Assembly: GCA_021820805.1 (NCBI GenBank)
Contig: JAKADF010000010.1
Coordinates: 1-19,614, forward strand
DNA: 19,614 nt
Direction of reading: 5' to 3'
Source: Bacillota bacterium
GTDB lineage: Bacteria > Bacillota > Bacilli > Alicyclobacillales > Alicyclobacillaceae
Positions 8,452 through 15,731 of the stretch are shown here, in pieces. Both the position numbers and the translations under genes were made by a program. Under the pieces are notes generated by a model. That model worked only from the letters and a program-made list of their open reading frames with translations. It was not told the DNA's origin and searched no databases. The stretch's first letter is position 1, and each line of letters opens with the position of its first letter.

Positions 8452-8883
8452 TTAACTCTTTGCCCATATTATACTCGGATGTTCAACAACTGCATTATAC
8501 TTGCCTAGCTGCAAAAGCAGATAAGCATATGGATCGTTCACCATGTTTAATTGTACCGAATTATTTTCTGTATACCGCTCTAAATTAAACACAGGCGGTC
8601 CAAACCACCATGGTTTAACCGCTACATACGCACTAACACCTTCTAGCGGACCTTGTTCTGCGTATGAAGGAATATGATAAACAAATGCAAATTTGGCCCA
8701 AAAACCAATAGCAATTAATAAACAAATAAAAGCAAATATACGACTCCAAAACCGCAAGGTGCGAACTGTCCGCCAAAAACGCACACGCCTGACACGTTTC
8801 CGGCGACGGCGGCGAGCTCTGCGTCTTTTTTTAGCCATCAACTGCCTGCGTTCACGCCTAGTAAGTACTCGTTCGTCTGTCAT
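8452..8883 (-). CDS. Arg-rich single-pass membrane protein coupled to dnaC, function unknown
   Basis: A 143-residue protein of no family I recognise. By my count 24 of the first 50 residues are Arg or Lys, including an almost unbroken basic run at 18-33. One strong membrane helix follows (about 47-68, IFAFICLLIAIGFWAKFAF). The remaining 75 residues are predicted outside by the positive-inside rule, with a WWFGPP patch. The ATG overlaps the dnaC stop as ATGA, so it is probably translated with the replicative helicase and is the last gene of the yybS-rplI-dnaC unit. The basic cytoplasmic tail could bind nucleic acid or acidic phospholipid next to the membrane; that is speculation. The high Arg content is encoded by mixed CGN/AGN codons, not a simple nucleotide repeat. 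Confidence 0.75.
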   Translation of the reverse strand: MTDERVLTRRERRQLMAKKRRRARRRRRKRVRRVRFWRTVRTLRFWSRIFAFICLLIAIGFWAKFAFVYHIPSYAEQGPLEGVSAYVAVKPWWFGPPVFNLERYTENNSVQLNMVNDPYAYLLLQLGKYNAVVEHPSIIWAKS

Positions 8884-10274
8884 ACACCATCGTGAGCCTT
8901 TTCCAAATTAACAAATTTGTTATAGTTTTTGAGGAAAACAAGTTCAACTTTACCAGTTGGACCATTCCTCTGTTTTCCAATAATAATTTCAATTATATTT
9001 TTCTTTTCAGATTCAGGGTCATAATAATCATCGCGATACAAGAAAGCCACAATATCTGCATCCTGCTCAATGCTTCCTGATTCACGAATGTCAGAAAGCA
9101 TTGGCCGCTTGTCCTGTCTTTGTTCAACTGAACGGCTTAACTGTGCCAAAGCAATAATTGGAACCTCCAGCTCACGGGCCAATTGCTTAAGCGTCCTTGA
9201 TATCTCAGATATTTCTTGTTGGCGGTTTTCTCCAGATGAACGACGCCCATGAATCAATTGGAGATAGTCAATCATGACGAGCCCTAAACCATGTTCTAAC
9301 TTTAACCTTCTTAACTTGCTTCTCATCTCGGAAACCGTGATACCAGGAGAGTCATCAATATAAATTGGCGCATTTGCCAGGGTACTGACACCCATTGATA
9401 GTTTCGGCCAATCCTCTGCATCCAAAGCTCCATTTCTGAGCTTGTGTCCATCGATATATGCCTCTGCGCAGAGCATACGTTGGACTAACTGGTCTTTTGA
9501 CATTTCCAAACTAAAAATAGCAACTGGAATACCGGCACGAACAGCAACATTTTGAGATACATTTAGCGAAAATGCCGTTTTACCCACTGAAGGTCTGGCG
9601 GCAACGATGATTAAGTCGGACTTTTGAAATCCGCTTGTCATCTTATCTAACTCACTAAATCCAGTAGGAACACCAGTTAAGTTCCCTTCGCTTGCATATA
9701 ATTGCTCAATTCTATCGAAAGTTGTTTCTAATACTTCCGAGACATGTGTAAAATCTCTCGTTTTTTGATACTGTGACAGTTCAAGAATTCGTCGTTCTGC
9801 GTCTGCCAAAACTTCATTCGCAGACATTTCCCCATCGTATCCTTCAGAGGCGATTTGCGTCGCTGCACGAATAACACGCCTCATCAGTGACTTTTCTTTT
9901 ACAATGGTGGCATATTGCTCGACATGAAGTGCAGTCGGCATAGCTGCAGCAAGTTCAGCTAAATATTCCACACCGCCTGCGCTTTCCAAAAGTGCTTCTT
10001 TGGCTTGCAGAGCTGCGGTAGTGGTAACTACATCAATAGGCTGTCCCTCTTCATAGAGGGTCAGCATCGCCTCATAAATAACTTTGTGAGCAGTACGATA
10101 AAAATCATCCGGTTCAAGTATTTCTGTTGCTTCCACAACTGCATCTGCGGATATTAACATGGCACCTAACACGGAACGCTCAGCCTCAATATGTTGGGGA
10201 GGCACGCGAAATAAATTAGACTCTGATTCAATGGTCGACGCTCTGCTTCGCGCTGTAAATTCCAAATCACTCAT
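8880..10274 (-). CDS. dnaC: Replicative DNA helicase DnaC (DnaB family)
   Basis: A 464-residue hexameric replicative helicase, named DnaC in B. subtilis and DnaB in E. coli. The N-terminal helical domain (about 20-125, beginning PPQHIEAERSVLGAML) is followed by a linker and a RecA-like motor (about 180-464). Walker A is ARPSVGKTAF with Lys232. Also visible are the H1a-type SLEMSKDQL segment, Walker B LVMIDYLQLI, H3 PIIALAQLSRSVEQR, the SDIRESGSIEQDADIV segment with the arginine-finger region nearby, and a late KQRNGPTG motif. It unwinds DNA ahead of the leading-strand polymerase. It lies 25 bases after rplI. Upstream GGGATG and AAGAAG make a modest ribosome site for the ATG at 10272-10274, but the N-terminal length fits the family. 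No intein or other insertion is present. Confidence 0.97.
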   Translation of the reverse strand: MSDLEFTARSRASTIESESNLFRVPPQHIEAERSVLGAMLISADAVVEATEILEPDDFYRTAHKVIYEAMLTLYEEGQPIDVVTTTAALQAKEALLESAGGVEYLAELAAAMPTALHVEQYATIVKEKSLMRRVIRAATQIASEGYDGEMSANEVLADAERRILELSQYQKTRDFTHVSEVLETTFDRIEQLYASEGNLTGVPTGFSELDKMTSGFQKSDLIIVAARPSVGKTAFSLNVSQNVAVRAGIPVAIFSLEMSKDQLVQRMLCAEAYIDGHKLRNGALDAEDWPKLSMGVSTLANAPIYIDDSPGITVSEMRSKLRRLKLEHGLGLVMIDYLQLIHGRRSSGENRQQEISEISRTLKQLARELEVPIIALAQLSRSVEQRQDKRPMLSDIRESGSIEQDADIVAFLYRDDYYDPESEKKNIIEIIIGKQRNGPTGKVELVFLKNYNKFVNLEKAHDGV

Positions 10275-10299
10275 GATTCTTCTTGCATCCCTTTAAGAT

Positions 10300-10743
10300 T
10301 CATTCTGCTTTTATCGATACCAAGATTTCCGCAGTTACATCAGGATGGAGCTTGATATGAACTCTGTATTCTCCAAGAGTTTTAATCGGATCGCCAAGTT
10401 GAATTTTCCTTTTATCTAGATCAAATCCTAATTCCTTTAAGGCATCAGCAATATGTTTGCTGGTAATTGCACCAAACAGCTTGCCGCCGTCTCCAGGATG
10501 TGCATACAAAACAACTGTCACATTTTTTAAGCTCTCCGCTAATTTCTTTGCTGACTCAAGCTCCTGTGCTTCCTTTCTCACAACCGCATCTTGCTGGGAT
10601 TTCAACTGTTGAATTGCGCCTTCACTCGCTTCCAGGGCCAATTTTCTAGGGAATAAGAAGTTGCGCGCATATCCTTCTGATACATTTTTGACTTCACCCT
10701 TTTTCCCTTGACCTTTTACGTCGGTTAATAGGATTACTTTCAT
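10300..10743 (-). CDS. rplI: Large ribosomal subunit protein bL9
   Basis: A 147-residue bL9 with both RNA-binding domains. The N-terminal domain (1-52) starts [29 protein letters not shown]..., with the glycine/lysine loop and the LFPRKLA segment. A long connecting helix (about 53-75) leads to the C-terminal domain (about 80-147), with [17 protein letters not shown]. It binds 23S rRNA near the L1 stalk base and helps restrain frameshifting. GGAGGATC lies just upstream of the ATG. It starts 17 bases after the yybS stop. In B. subtilis gdpP (yybT) separates these two genes; here there is no room for it. Confidence 0.97.
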   Translation of the reverse strand: MKVILLTDVKGQGKKGEVKNVSEGYARNFLFPRKLALEASEGAIQQLKSQQDAVVRKEAQELESAKKLAESLKNVTVVLYAHPGDGGKLFGAITSKHIADALKELGFDLDKRKIQLGDPIKTLGEYRVHIKLHPDVTAEILVSIKAE

Positions 10744-10760
10744 ATTCTGATCCTCCAGAT

Positions 10761-11660
10761 TTATATTTTTCTTGTACGATTACTTGAATCGATAAGCCCA
10801 ATTAAAATATAGACAGATCGTACGATAGGGATAAGAACGGCTATAAACAACAGAGTCATCCACAACTTTGCTTTAGGATGCCCGTACAATCGCCGCCATG
10901 CATAAGCAAGCCCCTGAATCCCAATTAAAAAACCAGTAAACAACATGGCACTGTTAAATACATGCGACCAAAAAGGGGAGTCCATAGAGCCAAACAACAC
11001 AAATGTAAGAGATATTATATATACAAAGATAACACCATACGGCAGTTTCCAGGACAACAAGATTGGCGGTTTTTCACCTATAGTTTTTGCCAAAATCCGT
11101 GCTGACAAAAGATTGGCTGAGGATAATAAAAAAGCAATAATACATAATACTCCAGGTAGCGTCAGCTGAATTTGATTTATAATAAGTGCTGCTAGTTGGC
11201 CAGAGCTTGTCTTTTCGGCCTTCAATATAGAAGGATTCGCTGTTAAACTTTGTTCAAGATGTTTCGATAGCTCCGTGTAAAAGTGAATGCCGCCCCATTT
11301 AAGCCTTGCCAGCAACACAAGAAATAACATAATAAATGTAATTGTGCCAAGGACAATTGCTTGATAAGGATTACTTCCTTTGCGAATCGAATCAGCCATA
11401 ATCTGAGATAAAATATAGATGGCATATGCAAATACAAATCCCGCTATGCCAAGCCCGCCGTAAGCTAAGCAAATCCCAATAATGAGTGAAATCAGCCTAG
11501 ATGTCCACCGAAATTGATGAACAGAGAAAATACTTAATGGAATTGGCAAAAACCAAGCAAAATAAATCAAAAATGGCGGTAATGCGGCCAAGGGAATGAG
11601 TACAAACAACAATAGCGTGGCTGCCGATATATCAGCACCAAGCCGACGCGGTGAATTCAT
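10761..11660 (-). CDS. yybS: YybS-family (DUF2232) multi-pass membrane protein
   Basis: A 299-residue integral membrane protein with about eight hydrophobic helices. It is recognised as the DUF2232/YybS type by topology, length (B. subtilis YybS is about 309) and position between rpsR and rplI. The molecular function is unknown; the fold resembles small-solute or ECF-type S-component transporters, which is inference. The frame is open to 11714, but I place the start at the ATG 11658-11660: it is preceded by AGAGGTGAT at good spacing, and the upstream extension (residues such as KIVPSRPRGD) is hydrophilic and lacks a ribosome site. It lies after the rpsR terminator, so it depends on readthrough or its own weak promoter, for which I see no convincing hexamers. 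Confidence 0.85.
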   Translation of the reverse strand: MNSPRRLGADISAATLLLFVLIPLAALPPFLIYFAWFLPIPLSIFSVHQFRWTSRLISLIIGICLAYGGLGIAGFVFAYAIYILSQIMADSIRKGSNPYQAIVLGTITFIMLFLVLLARLKWGGIHFYTELSKHLEQSLTANPSILKAEKTSSGQLAALIINQIQLTLPGVLCIIAFLLSSANLLSARILAKTIGEKPPILLSWKLPYGVIFVYIISLTFVLFGSMDSPFWSHVFNSAMLFTGFLIGIQGLAYAWRRLYGHPKAKLWMTLLFIAVLIPIVRSVYILIGLIDSSNRTRKI

Positions 11661-11749
11661 TTTATCACCTCTTGGTCGCGAGGGTACGATTTTTAAACAT
11701 CCTTCGGTAACCAATATTCAACACAAAGACCAATGAATCCTGTCCTGCA

Positions 11750-11791
11750 TGCCAAAAGGAGCGGAAGCATAAAGCTGCTTCTCGCCCCTTT
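11750..11791 (-). terminator. Rho-independent terminator after rpsF-ssb-rpsR
   Basis: On the minus strand, 7 bases past the rpsR stop, a stem of about 15 bp (AAAGGGGCG-bulged A-GAAGCA with TGCTTC-CGCTCCTTT, one G-U pair) closes a 6-base loop. Four Ts follow at the base. It separates the ribosomal operon from yybS-rplI-dnaC, perhaps as a partial attenuator. Confidence 0.78.
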
Positions 11792-11797
11792 GTGTTA

Positions 11798-12028
11798 TCA
11801 CTCTGTTGTATATGGCATCAACGCAATTTGACGTGCACGCTTAATTGCTACAGTCACTTGACGTTGGTGTCTAGCGCAATTGCCGGAAATACGTCTCGGC
11901 AAGATTTTGCCGCGTTCTGTCAAGAACTTATTCAAACGGCCTACATCTTTATAGTCAGCTTGATTAATCTTGTCCACACAGAACTGGCAAACCTTACGAC
12001 GCTTTCCGCCACGACCTTTACGCGGCAT
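11798..12028 (-). CDS. rpsR: Small ribosomal subunit protein bS18 (Cys-containing form)
   Basis: A 76-residue bS18, which pairs with S6 on the platform of the 30S subunit. Conserved parts are [26 protein letters not shown] and the C-terminal [10 protein letters not shown]. Cys14, Cys17, Cys51 and His54 form a C-x2-C...C-x2-H set typical of zinc-binding (C+) S18; B. subtilis, as I recall it, lacks the last two. The frame is open to 12073, but the correct ATG is at 12026-12028: it gives the family-standard [12 protein letters not shown] start and has GAGGAG 8 bases upstream. Last gene of rpsF-ssb-rpsR. Confidence 0.96.
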   Translation of the reverse strand: MPRKGRGGKRRKVCQFCVDKINQADYKDVGRLNKFLTERGKILPRRISGNCARHQRQVTVAIKRARQIALMPYTTE

Positions 12029-12076
12029 GAAATTCACTCCTCGTCGTATGTTTTTGACTTCCCCAAGTATCACATG

Positions 12077-12556
12077 TTAGAACGGTAAATCGTCATCCGA
12101 TATGTCAATCATTTGACTGTCATCCGCAAATGGATCATCTTCATATCGAGGCTGCTTTGCTGGTTCAGGCCTTTGCCGATTCGGCGTAAATCCGGAATTT
12201 TGCTGCGACATACCAGGTGCTGCGGATTGTGTTGCATCACCACGGTCCAAAAACCGAACGGTTTCAGCAACAACTTCTGCGACTCGGACCTTCTGTCCTT
12301 CTCGATTTTCATATGTGCGTATTTGCAATCGCCCGTCTACCGCTGCCATTCGGCCTTTGTGCAAGTACTGAGCACAATTCTCGGCTTGCTTTTGCCATAC
12401 CACAATGTTGATGAAATCTGTTTCTCTTTCGCCTGCTTGGTTCGTCCGCATGCGGTCTACTGCAAGAGTAAAAGAAGCAACCGCTGTTCCTGTATTTGTA
12501 TATCGCAACTCAGGGTCCTGTGTAAGACGCCCAATTAGCACGATCCGATTCAGCAT
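12077..12556 (-). CDS. ssb: Single-stranded DNA-binding protein SSB
   Basis: A 159-residue SSB. The OB-fold domain (1 to about 105) starts MLNRIVLIGRLTQDPELRYT and contains FTLAVDR and the DFINIVVWQKQAENCAQYL strand-helix. A Gln/Pro/Asn-rich linker (about 110-150) leads to the acidic tip DDDLPF, which recruits replication and repair partners. Its place between rpsF and rpsR is the classical Firmicute arrangement, matching the essential replication SSB (SsbA), not a competence paralogue. The ATG is preceded by GGAGGGG. It starts 19 bases after rpsF. Confidence 0.97.
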   Translation of the reverse strand: MLNRIVLIGRLTQDPELRYTNTGTAVASFTLAVDRMRTNQAGERETDFINIVVWQKQAENCAQYLHKGRMAAVDGRLQIRTYENREGQKVRVAEVVAETVRFLDRGDATQSAAPGMSQQNSGFTPNRQRPEPAKQPRYEDDPFADDSQMIDISDDDLPF

Positions 12557-12575
12557 ATAAACCCCTCCGACGAAT

Positions 12576-12863
12576 CTATTCGCCTAAGCGAACTGTCAGA
12601 TAGCGAAGGACATTGTCGTCAATTCGCATCACACGCTCAAGCTCTTGGGTTACGTCTGTATCAGTGGAAAACTGCATTAGAACATAAAAACCCTCACGGC
12701 TGCGTTCAATCTCGTAAGCTAATCGGCGTTTGCCAATTTCCTGCACTTGGTCAATTTGACCACCATGCTCGGTTACGAGGGATTGAAACTTCGCCACAAG
12801 TGTCGCAGTCTGCTCTGATTCCAGCTCTGGTTTTAAGATGTACATTGTTTCGTATTGGCGCAT
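12576..12863 (-). CDS. rpsF: Small ribosomal subunit protein bS6
   Basis: A 95-residue bS6, the S18 partner. It starts MRQYETMYILKPELE, and the ferredoxin-like fold carries the family segments GKRRLAYEI and EGFYVLMQF. The frame is open to 12896, but the ATG at 12861-12863 is chosen because the near-perfect ribosome site AAGGAGGTGA sits 5-6 bases upstream and the length then matches the family. First gene of the rpsF-ssb-rpsR operon. A strong promoter lies about 90 bases upstream, leaving a leader of about 80 bases. In related bacteria this leader binds the S6:S18 complex for feedback control. Here I see only imperfect inverted repeats (GGCAC...GTGCC and ATAATG...CATTAT), so such control is not demonstrated. 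Confidence 0.97.
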   Translation of the reverse strand: MRQYETMYILKPELESEQTATLVAKFQSLVTEHGGQIDQVQEIGKRRLAYEIERSREGFYVLMQFSTDTDVTQELERVMRIDDNVLRYLTVRLGE

Positions 12864-12949
12864 CCCTGTCACCTCCTTTTGGACGAATGGCCCCATAATG
12901 GAGCAAGGTAGGCACGCGCATTATCCGTTTCTGTGTGCCACAAGAATTA

Positions 12950-12978
12950 ATAATATCATAGACAGCACAAGGATTCAA
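12950..12978 (-). promoter_or_regulatory. Sigma-A-type promoter of rpsF-ssb-rpsR
   Basis: On the minus strand TTGAAT (12973-12978) and TATTAT (12950-12955) are exactly 17 bases apart. The -35 begins directly after the ychF stop codon. Transcription would start near 12943, giving a leader of about 80 bases. Confidence 0.75.
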
Positions 12979-14079
12979 TCATACATTGAAGCGGAAATGC
13001 ATAACATCTCCATCTTGAACAACATAGTCTTTGCCTTCCAAACGCAGTTTCCCTGCATCTCTTGCAGCGGCGTAACTGCCTGCCTGAATCAAGTCGTTAT
13101 AACCGACAACTTCTGCCCGTATAAAACCACGTTCGAAATCTGTATGAATTACCCCAGCTGCTTGTGGTGCCTTTGTGCCTTTGCGAATCGTCCATGCACG
13201 AACTTCGGGTTCTCCAGCTGTAAAATACGTGGATAAACCTAACAGATGATAGGCTGAACGAATCAGCTTGTCCAGTCCTGATTCGGTTAAACCAAGATCT
13301 GCTAGAAATATTTCTCTGTCTTCACCTTCTAATTCCGCAATCTCTGATTCGAGCTGCGCACAAACAACAACAACCTCTGCGTTTTCCTGCTCTGCACGTT
13401 CTTGTACAGCTTTCACATACTCATTTGGGCTGTCATCAGTTATATTGTCTTCGCCCACGTTTGCAACATACAAAATCGGTTTTGTCGTTAAAAGATGAAG
13501 ATCTCGCAGAACCTCTTTTTCTTCATCAGATAATTCAACGAGTCTGGCGGGTTTCCCATCACTGAGTGCTGATTGCAGTCTTTGAAGTGCCTGTGCCTCA
13601 ATCGCATAGCGTTTGTCTCCAGACTTCATGTTCTTCTTCGTCCTTTCCAATCGGCGCTCCACAGTTTCTAAATCAGCCAAAACAAGCTCAAGTTCAATAA
13701 CTTCAATATCGCGAATTGGATCAACATTCCCTGATACGTGTGTGATGTCTCCATTTTCAAAACATCGCACGACGTGAATAATTGCGTCAACCTCGCGGAT
13801 ATGACCAAGAAACTTATTTCCGAGCCCTTCACCGCGGCTTGCACCTGCAACGAGCCCTGCAATATCAACGAACTCAAAGGCCGTCGGGACAATCCGCTTT
13901 GGATTCACAATTTTGGCCAACTCAAGCAGCCGATTATCCGGAACCTCAACTACTCCGACGTTCGGATCAATAGTGCAAAACGGATAATTCGCAGCTTCAG
14001 CACCAGCTTTGGTAATTGCATTAAACAGTGTTGATTTTCCTACATTGGGCAGTCCGACAATTCCAGCTTGGAGCGGCAA
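12979..14079 (-). CDS. ychF: Ribosome-associated P-loop NTPase YchF (Obg family)
   Basis: A 366-residue YchF/OLA1-type NTPase, the standard length. It has G1 GLPNVGKST (9-17), Cys35 in YPFCTIDPN (the cysteine tied to redox control in E. coli YchF), G3 DIAGLV (72-77) and an atypical NVGED in place of NKxD, the basis of ATP preference in the family. A coiled-coil insertion (about 125-180) and a C-terminal TGS domain ending GDVMHFRFNV complete it. The frame is open to 14151, but no upstream ATG fits. I place the start at TTG 14077-14079, preceded by GAGGTG, because it gives the conserved N-terminus and exact family length. A promoter lies about 35 bases upstream. The rpsF promoter begins at its stop codon. 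Confidence 0.95.
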   Translation of the reverse strand: MPLQAGIVGLPNVGKSTLFNAITKAGAEAANYPFCTIDPNVGVVEVPDNRLLELAKIVNPKRIVPTAFEFVDIAGLVAGASRGEGLGNKFLGHIREVDAIIHVVRCFENGDITHVSGNVDPIRDIEVIELELVLADLETVERRLERTKKNMKSGDKRYAIEAQALQRLQSALSDGKPARLVELSDEEKEVLRDLHLLTTKPILYVANVGEDNITDDSPNEYVKAVQERAEQENAEVVVVCAQLESEIAELEGEDREIFLADLGLTESGLDKLIRSAYHLLGLSTYFTAGEPEVRAWTIRKGTKAPQAAGVIHTDFERGFIRAEVVGYNDLIQAGSYAAARDAGKLRLEGKDYVVQDGDVMHFRFNV

Positions 14080-14114
14080 TTGATACACCTCATTTATGAG
14101 CCTTACAAGGCCTA

Positions 14115-14143
14115 AGTATAAAAAGTATTCTAGAAAGCAGCAA
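14115..14143 (-). promoter_or_regulatory. Sigma-A-type promoter of ychF
   Basis: On the minus strand TTGCTG (14138-14143) and TATACT (14115-14120) are 17 bases apart, placing the start about 30 bases before the TTG start codon. This independently supports the 14079 start, since the longer frame would begin upstream of the promoter. Confidence 0.65.
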
Positions 14144-14299
14144 TGCAACATTGAACAAAAACAAAAGCAATTGTATGATCAGGTTAAAGATTTGTTCAAA
14201 AACGGCCGATGCCCATCCTAAACAGGATGTACAATCACATAATGCTAGTGGATAGAACACTCATTATATGGCAAACTAGTCCTAATTGGAGGTGAGACC

Positions 14300-14422
14300 A
14301 TGCTCAGACGTTTAATTCGTAAGCTTCGAGTAAAAAAATTAGCACCGAAAGCTTTAGCTGCAGAGTCCCTGTCTGAAGAGCAGCGTCGGTCGTCTTCAAG
14401 ACCCACCTCATTTGCTTCATAA
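14300..14422 (+). CDS. Small basic 40-residue protein, unknown
   Basis: A 40-codon frame on the + strand, opposite to its neighbours, in the 421-base gap between ychF and the DUF951 gene. It begins MLRRLIRKLRVKKLAPKALA, an amphipathic basic helix, and ends in a Ser/Arg-rich tail (RRSSSRPTSFAS) with TAA at 14420-14422. The evidence is contextual: an excellent ribosome site, GGAGGTGAG, 4-5 bases before the ATG, and a classical terminator 23 bases after the stop. Upstream, CATTATA (about 14263) resembles a forespore sigma -10 element, but the matching -35 is poor, so any sporulation role is speculation. It could be a small DNA- or membrane-binding peptide. I do not recognise the sequence. Confidence 0.62.
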   Translation: MLRRLIRKLRVKKLAPKALAAESLSEEQRRSSSRPTSFAS

Positions 14423-14445
14423 TTTAAATTAAAATTAATTGAATT

Positions 14446-14474
14446 GGGCCCTTTGAGGGGCTCTTTTATTTTGT
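14446..14474 (+). terminator. Rho-independent terminator of the 40-codon gene
   Basis: GGGCCC (14446-14451) pairs with GGGCTC (14458-14463) over a 6-base loop, one pair being G-U. It is followed by TTTTATTTT on the + strand. It lies 23 bases after the small gene's stop. The minus strand has no T-run, so it serves the + strand gene. Confidence 0.8.
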
Positions 14475-14500
14475 ACAACATATCATAACCAAAGACTCCG

Positions 14501-14713
14501 TTACTCCTCATGCCCGTTTTCTTCCGCTGCATGCTCGATGACTTTTCGTACCAGACGGTCAAACCTAACGCGCGGAATAAGGACACTATGTCCGCATTTT
14601 CTGCACTTAATACGAATATCCATTCCTAAGCGGATAATCTCCCAACTGTTCTCGCCGCAAGCATGTTGTTTCTTCATCATCACAACATCATGAAGTTGAT
14701 AAGCCACAGTCAC
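14501..14713 (-). CDS. yyzM: DUF951 zinc-ribbon-like protein (YyzM type)
   Basis: A 70-residue protein matching the DUF951 family, normally next to ychF in Bacillales (B. subtilis yyzM). Hallmarks are DVVMMKK, then H-x-C (His17, Cys19), WEIIRLGMDIRIKC, C-x2-C (Cys37, Cys40) and IPRVRFDRLVRK. The Cys/His set suggests a small metal-binding ribbon. Function is unknown. The start is GTG (14711-14713) with a G-rich site about 8 bases upstream; a second GTG two codons later is possible. The C-terminal tail (HAAEENGHEE) is a little longer than usual. It lies 36 bases after the MscS gene and is probably co-transcribed with it. Confidence 0.87.
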   Translation of the reverse strand: MTVAYQLHDVVMMKKQHACGENSWEIIRLGMDIRIKCRKCGHSVLIPRVRFDRLVRKVIEHAAEENGHEE

Positions 14714-14749
14714 CTCAAGCAGCCCCCCAAAGCATCCGGTTTTATCGTA

Positions 14750-15601
14750 CTATTTTTTCACGATGACAGACTGACGATAAAAGGCCAATTCAATTCCATT
14801 GTTTTCAAAAGCTTCGATTAGCCTTTTCCTTGCTAATCTTTGCACCCCATACTGACTAAGTGCAGCACATTCCGCCGTTGCTCGGATGATTACAGCCGTG
14901 TTTTGGAGCTCTTGAATACCAAGTACAGACACATCACCAACTATTTCAGGCGACTCGCCTTTCACTTTTTCCATTACTTCTTTCATAATGCGAATGGCTG
15001 CATCAATATCGCTCCTATAATCAATATTCATATCTATAACAGCGACAGAGTGCGTCTTTGAGTAGTTTGTGACATTCGTAATCTGACCGTTTGGGATAAT
15101 CTCAATCTCACCTGTCCATGCCTGAATACGCGTAAGCCGCAAACCGATTGTGAGAACCGTACCTGTGAAATTATTGACCGTAACCGTGTCTCCGACAGCA
15201 TATTGGTCTTCAAATAGGATGAAGAAACCCGTAAGAATGTCTTTTATCAAACTCTGTGCCCCAAACCCAATAGCAACACCTGCTATACCTGCTCCTGCGA
15301 GCAGCGCCTCGATGTGAAGTCCAAACTTGGGCAAAATCATGAGGACATAAATGGTGAATATCGTATAACGGATTGCATTTTCAGAGAGTGACGTCAATGT
15401 GTTGCGGCGACGTTCATCCATCTTAACCGCACGCAATTTCAAAAAGCGATGGATAAATCGCGTAAGAAAACGAATGGCAAGCCGGGCAACAATATAGAGA
15501 ATCACAATTTCCAGAAACACGTCCAACACATGGTTCCCGATACTTTCTGCTTGGTTCACATGATTAACGACATAGTTTTGCATATACGACCAGAAGTACA
15601 T
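14750..15601 (-). CDS. Small-conductance mechanosensitive channel, MscS family
   Basis: A 283-residue MscS-type channel with three membrane helices (about 24-46, 74-92, 99-120). The pore helix TM3 shows the Gly/Ala pattern LLAGAGIAGVAIGFGAQ, running into SLIKDILTGFFILFEDQYAVGD, the family signature. The beta domain (about 130-190, with EIEIIPNGQITNVTNYS) and the alpha-beta C-terminal domain follow. It opens under membrane tension and releases solutes on hypo-osmotic shock. B. subtilis YkuT is of similar size. The frame extends to a TTG at 15631, but the ATG at 15599-15601 has AAGGGG at 7 bases and is preferred. The intergenic region upstream contains an inverted repeat TGTCC-N6-GGACA (15656-15671) with no assigned role. 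Confidence 0.93.
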   Translation of the reverse strand: MYFWSYMQNYVVNHVNQAESIGNHVLDVFLEIVILYIVARLAIRFLTRFIHRFLKLRAVKMDERRRNTLTSLSENAIRYTIFTIYVLMILPKFGLHIEALLAGAGIAGVAIGFGAQSLIKDILTGFFILFEDQYAVGDTVTVNNFTGTVLTIGLRLTRIQAWTGEIEIIPNGQITNVTNYSKTHSVAVIDMNIDYRSDIDAAIRIMKEVMEKVKGESPEIVGDVSVLGIQELQNTAVIIRATAECAALSQYGVQRLARKRLIEAFENNGIELAFYRQSVIVKK

Positions 15602-15731
15602 AGAATTTCCCCTTATAAACGCCTGATACAATGAATGTACCTAGTCAAGGAAGCATGTCCCTTTCTGGACAATCCCTACTACATTATCTCATCATACCAC
15701 AGTCATAAACCCCTTCCTATATGGAACACTA

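Noticed and set aside
12113..12538. 141-codon + strand frame opposite ssb
   Set aside because: It is entirely antisense to the recognised ssb gene, with Cys/Leu-rich, shadow-like composition and no ribosome site.
14214..14229. CATCCT-aaac-AGGATG hairpin in the ychF upstream region
   Set aside because: A six-bp stem without an adjacent T-run on either strand. Too weak to call a terminator, and its distance from promoters gives no regulatory argument.
14245..14586. 113-codon minus-strand frame across the ychF-DUF951 gap
   Set aside because: It runs antisense through the 40-codon gene and terminator and overlaps the recognised DUF951 gene in another frame. No ribosome site and no recognisable protein.
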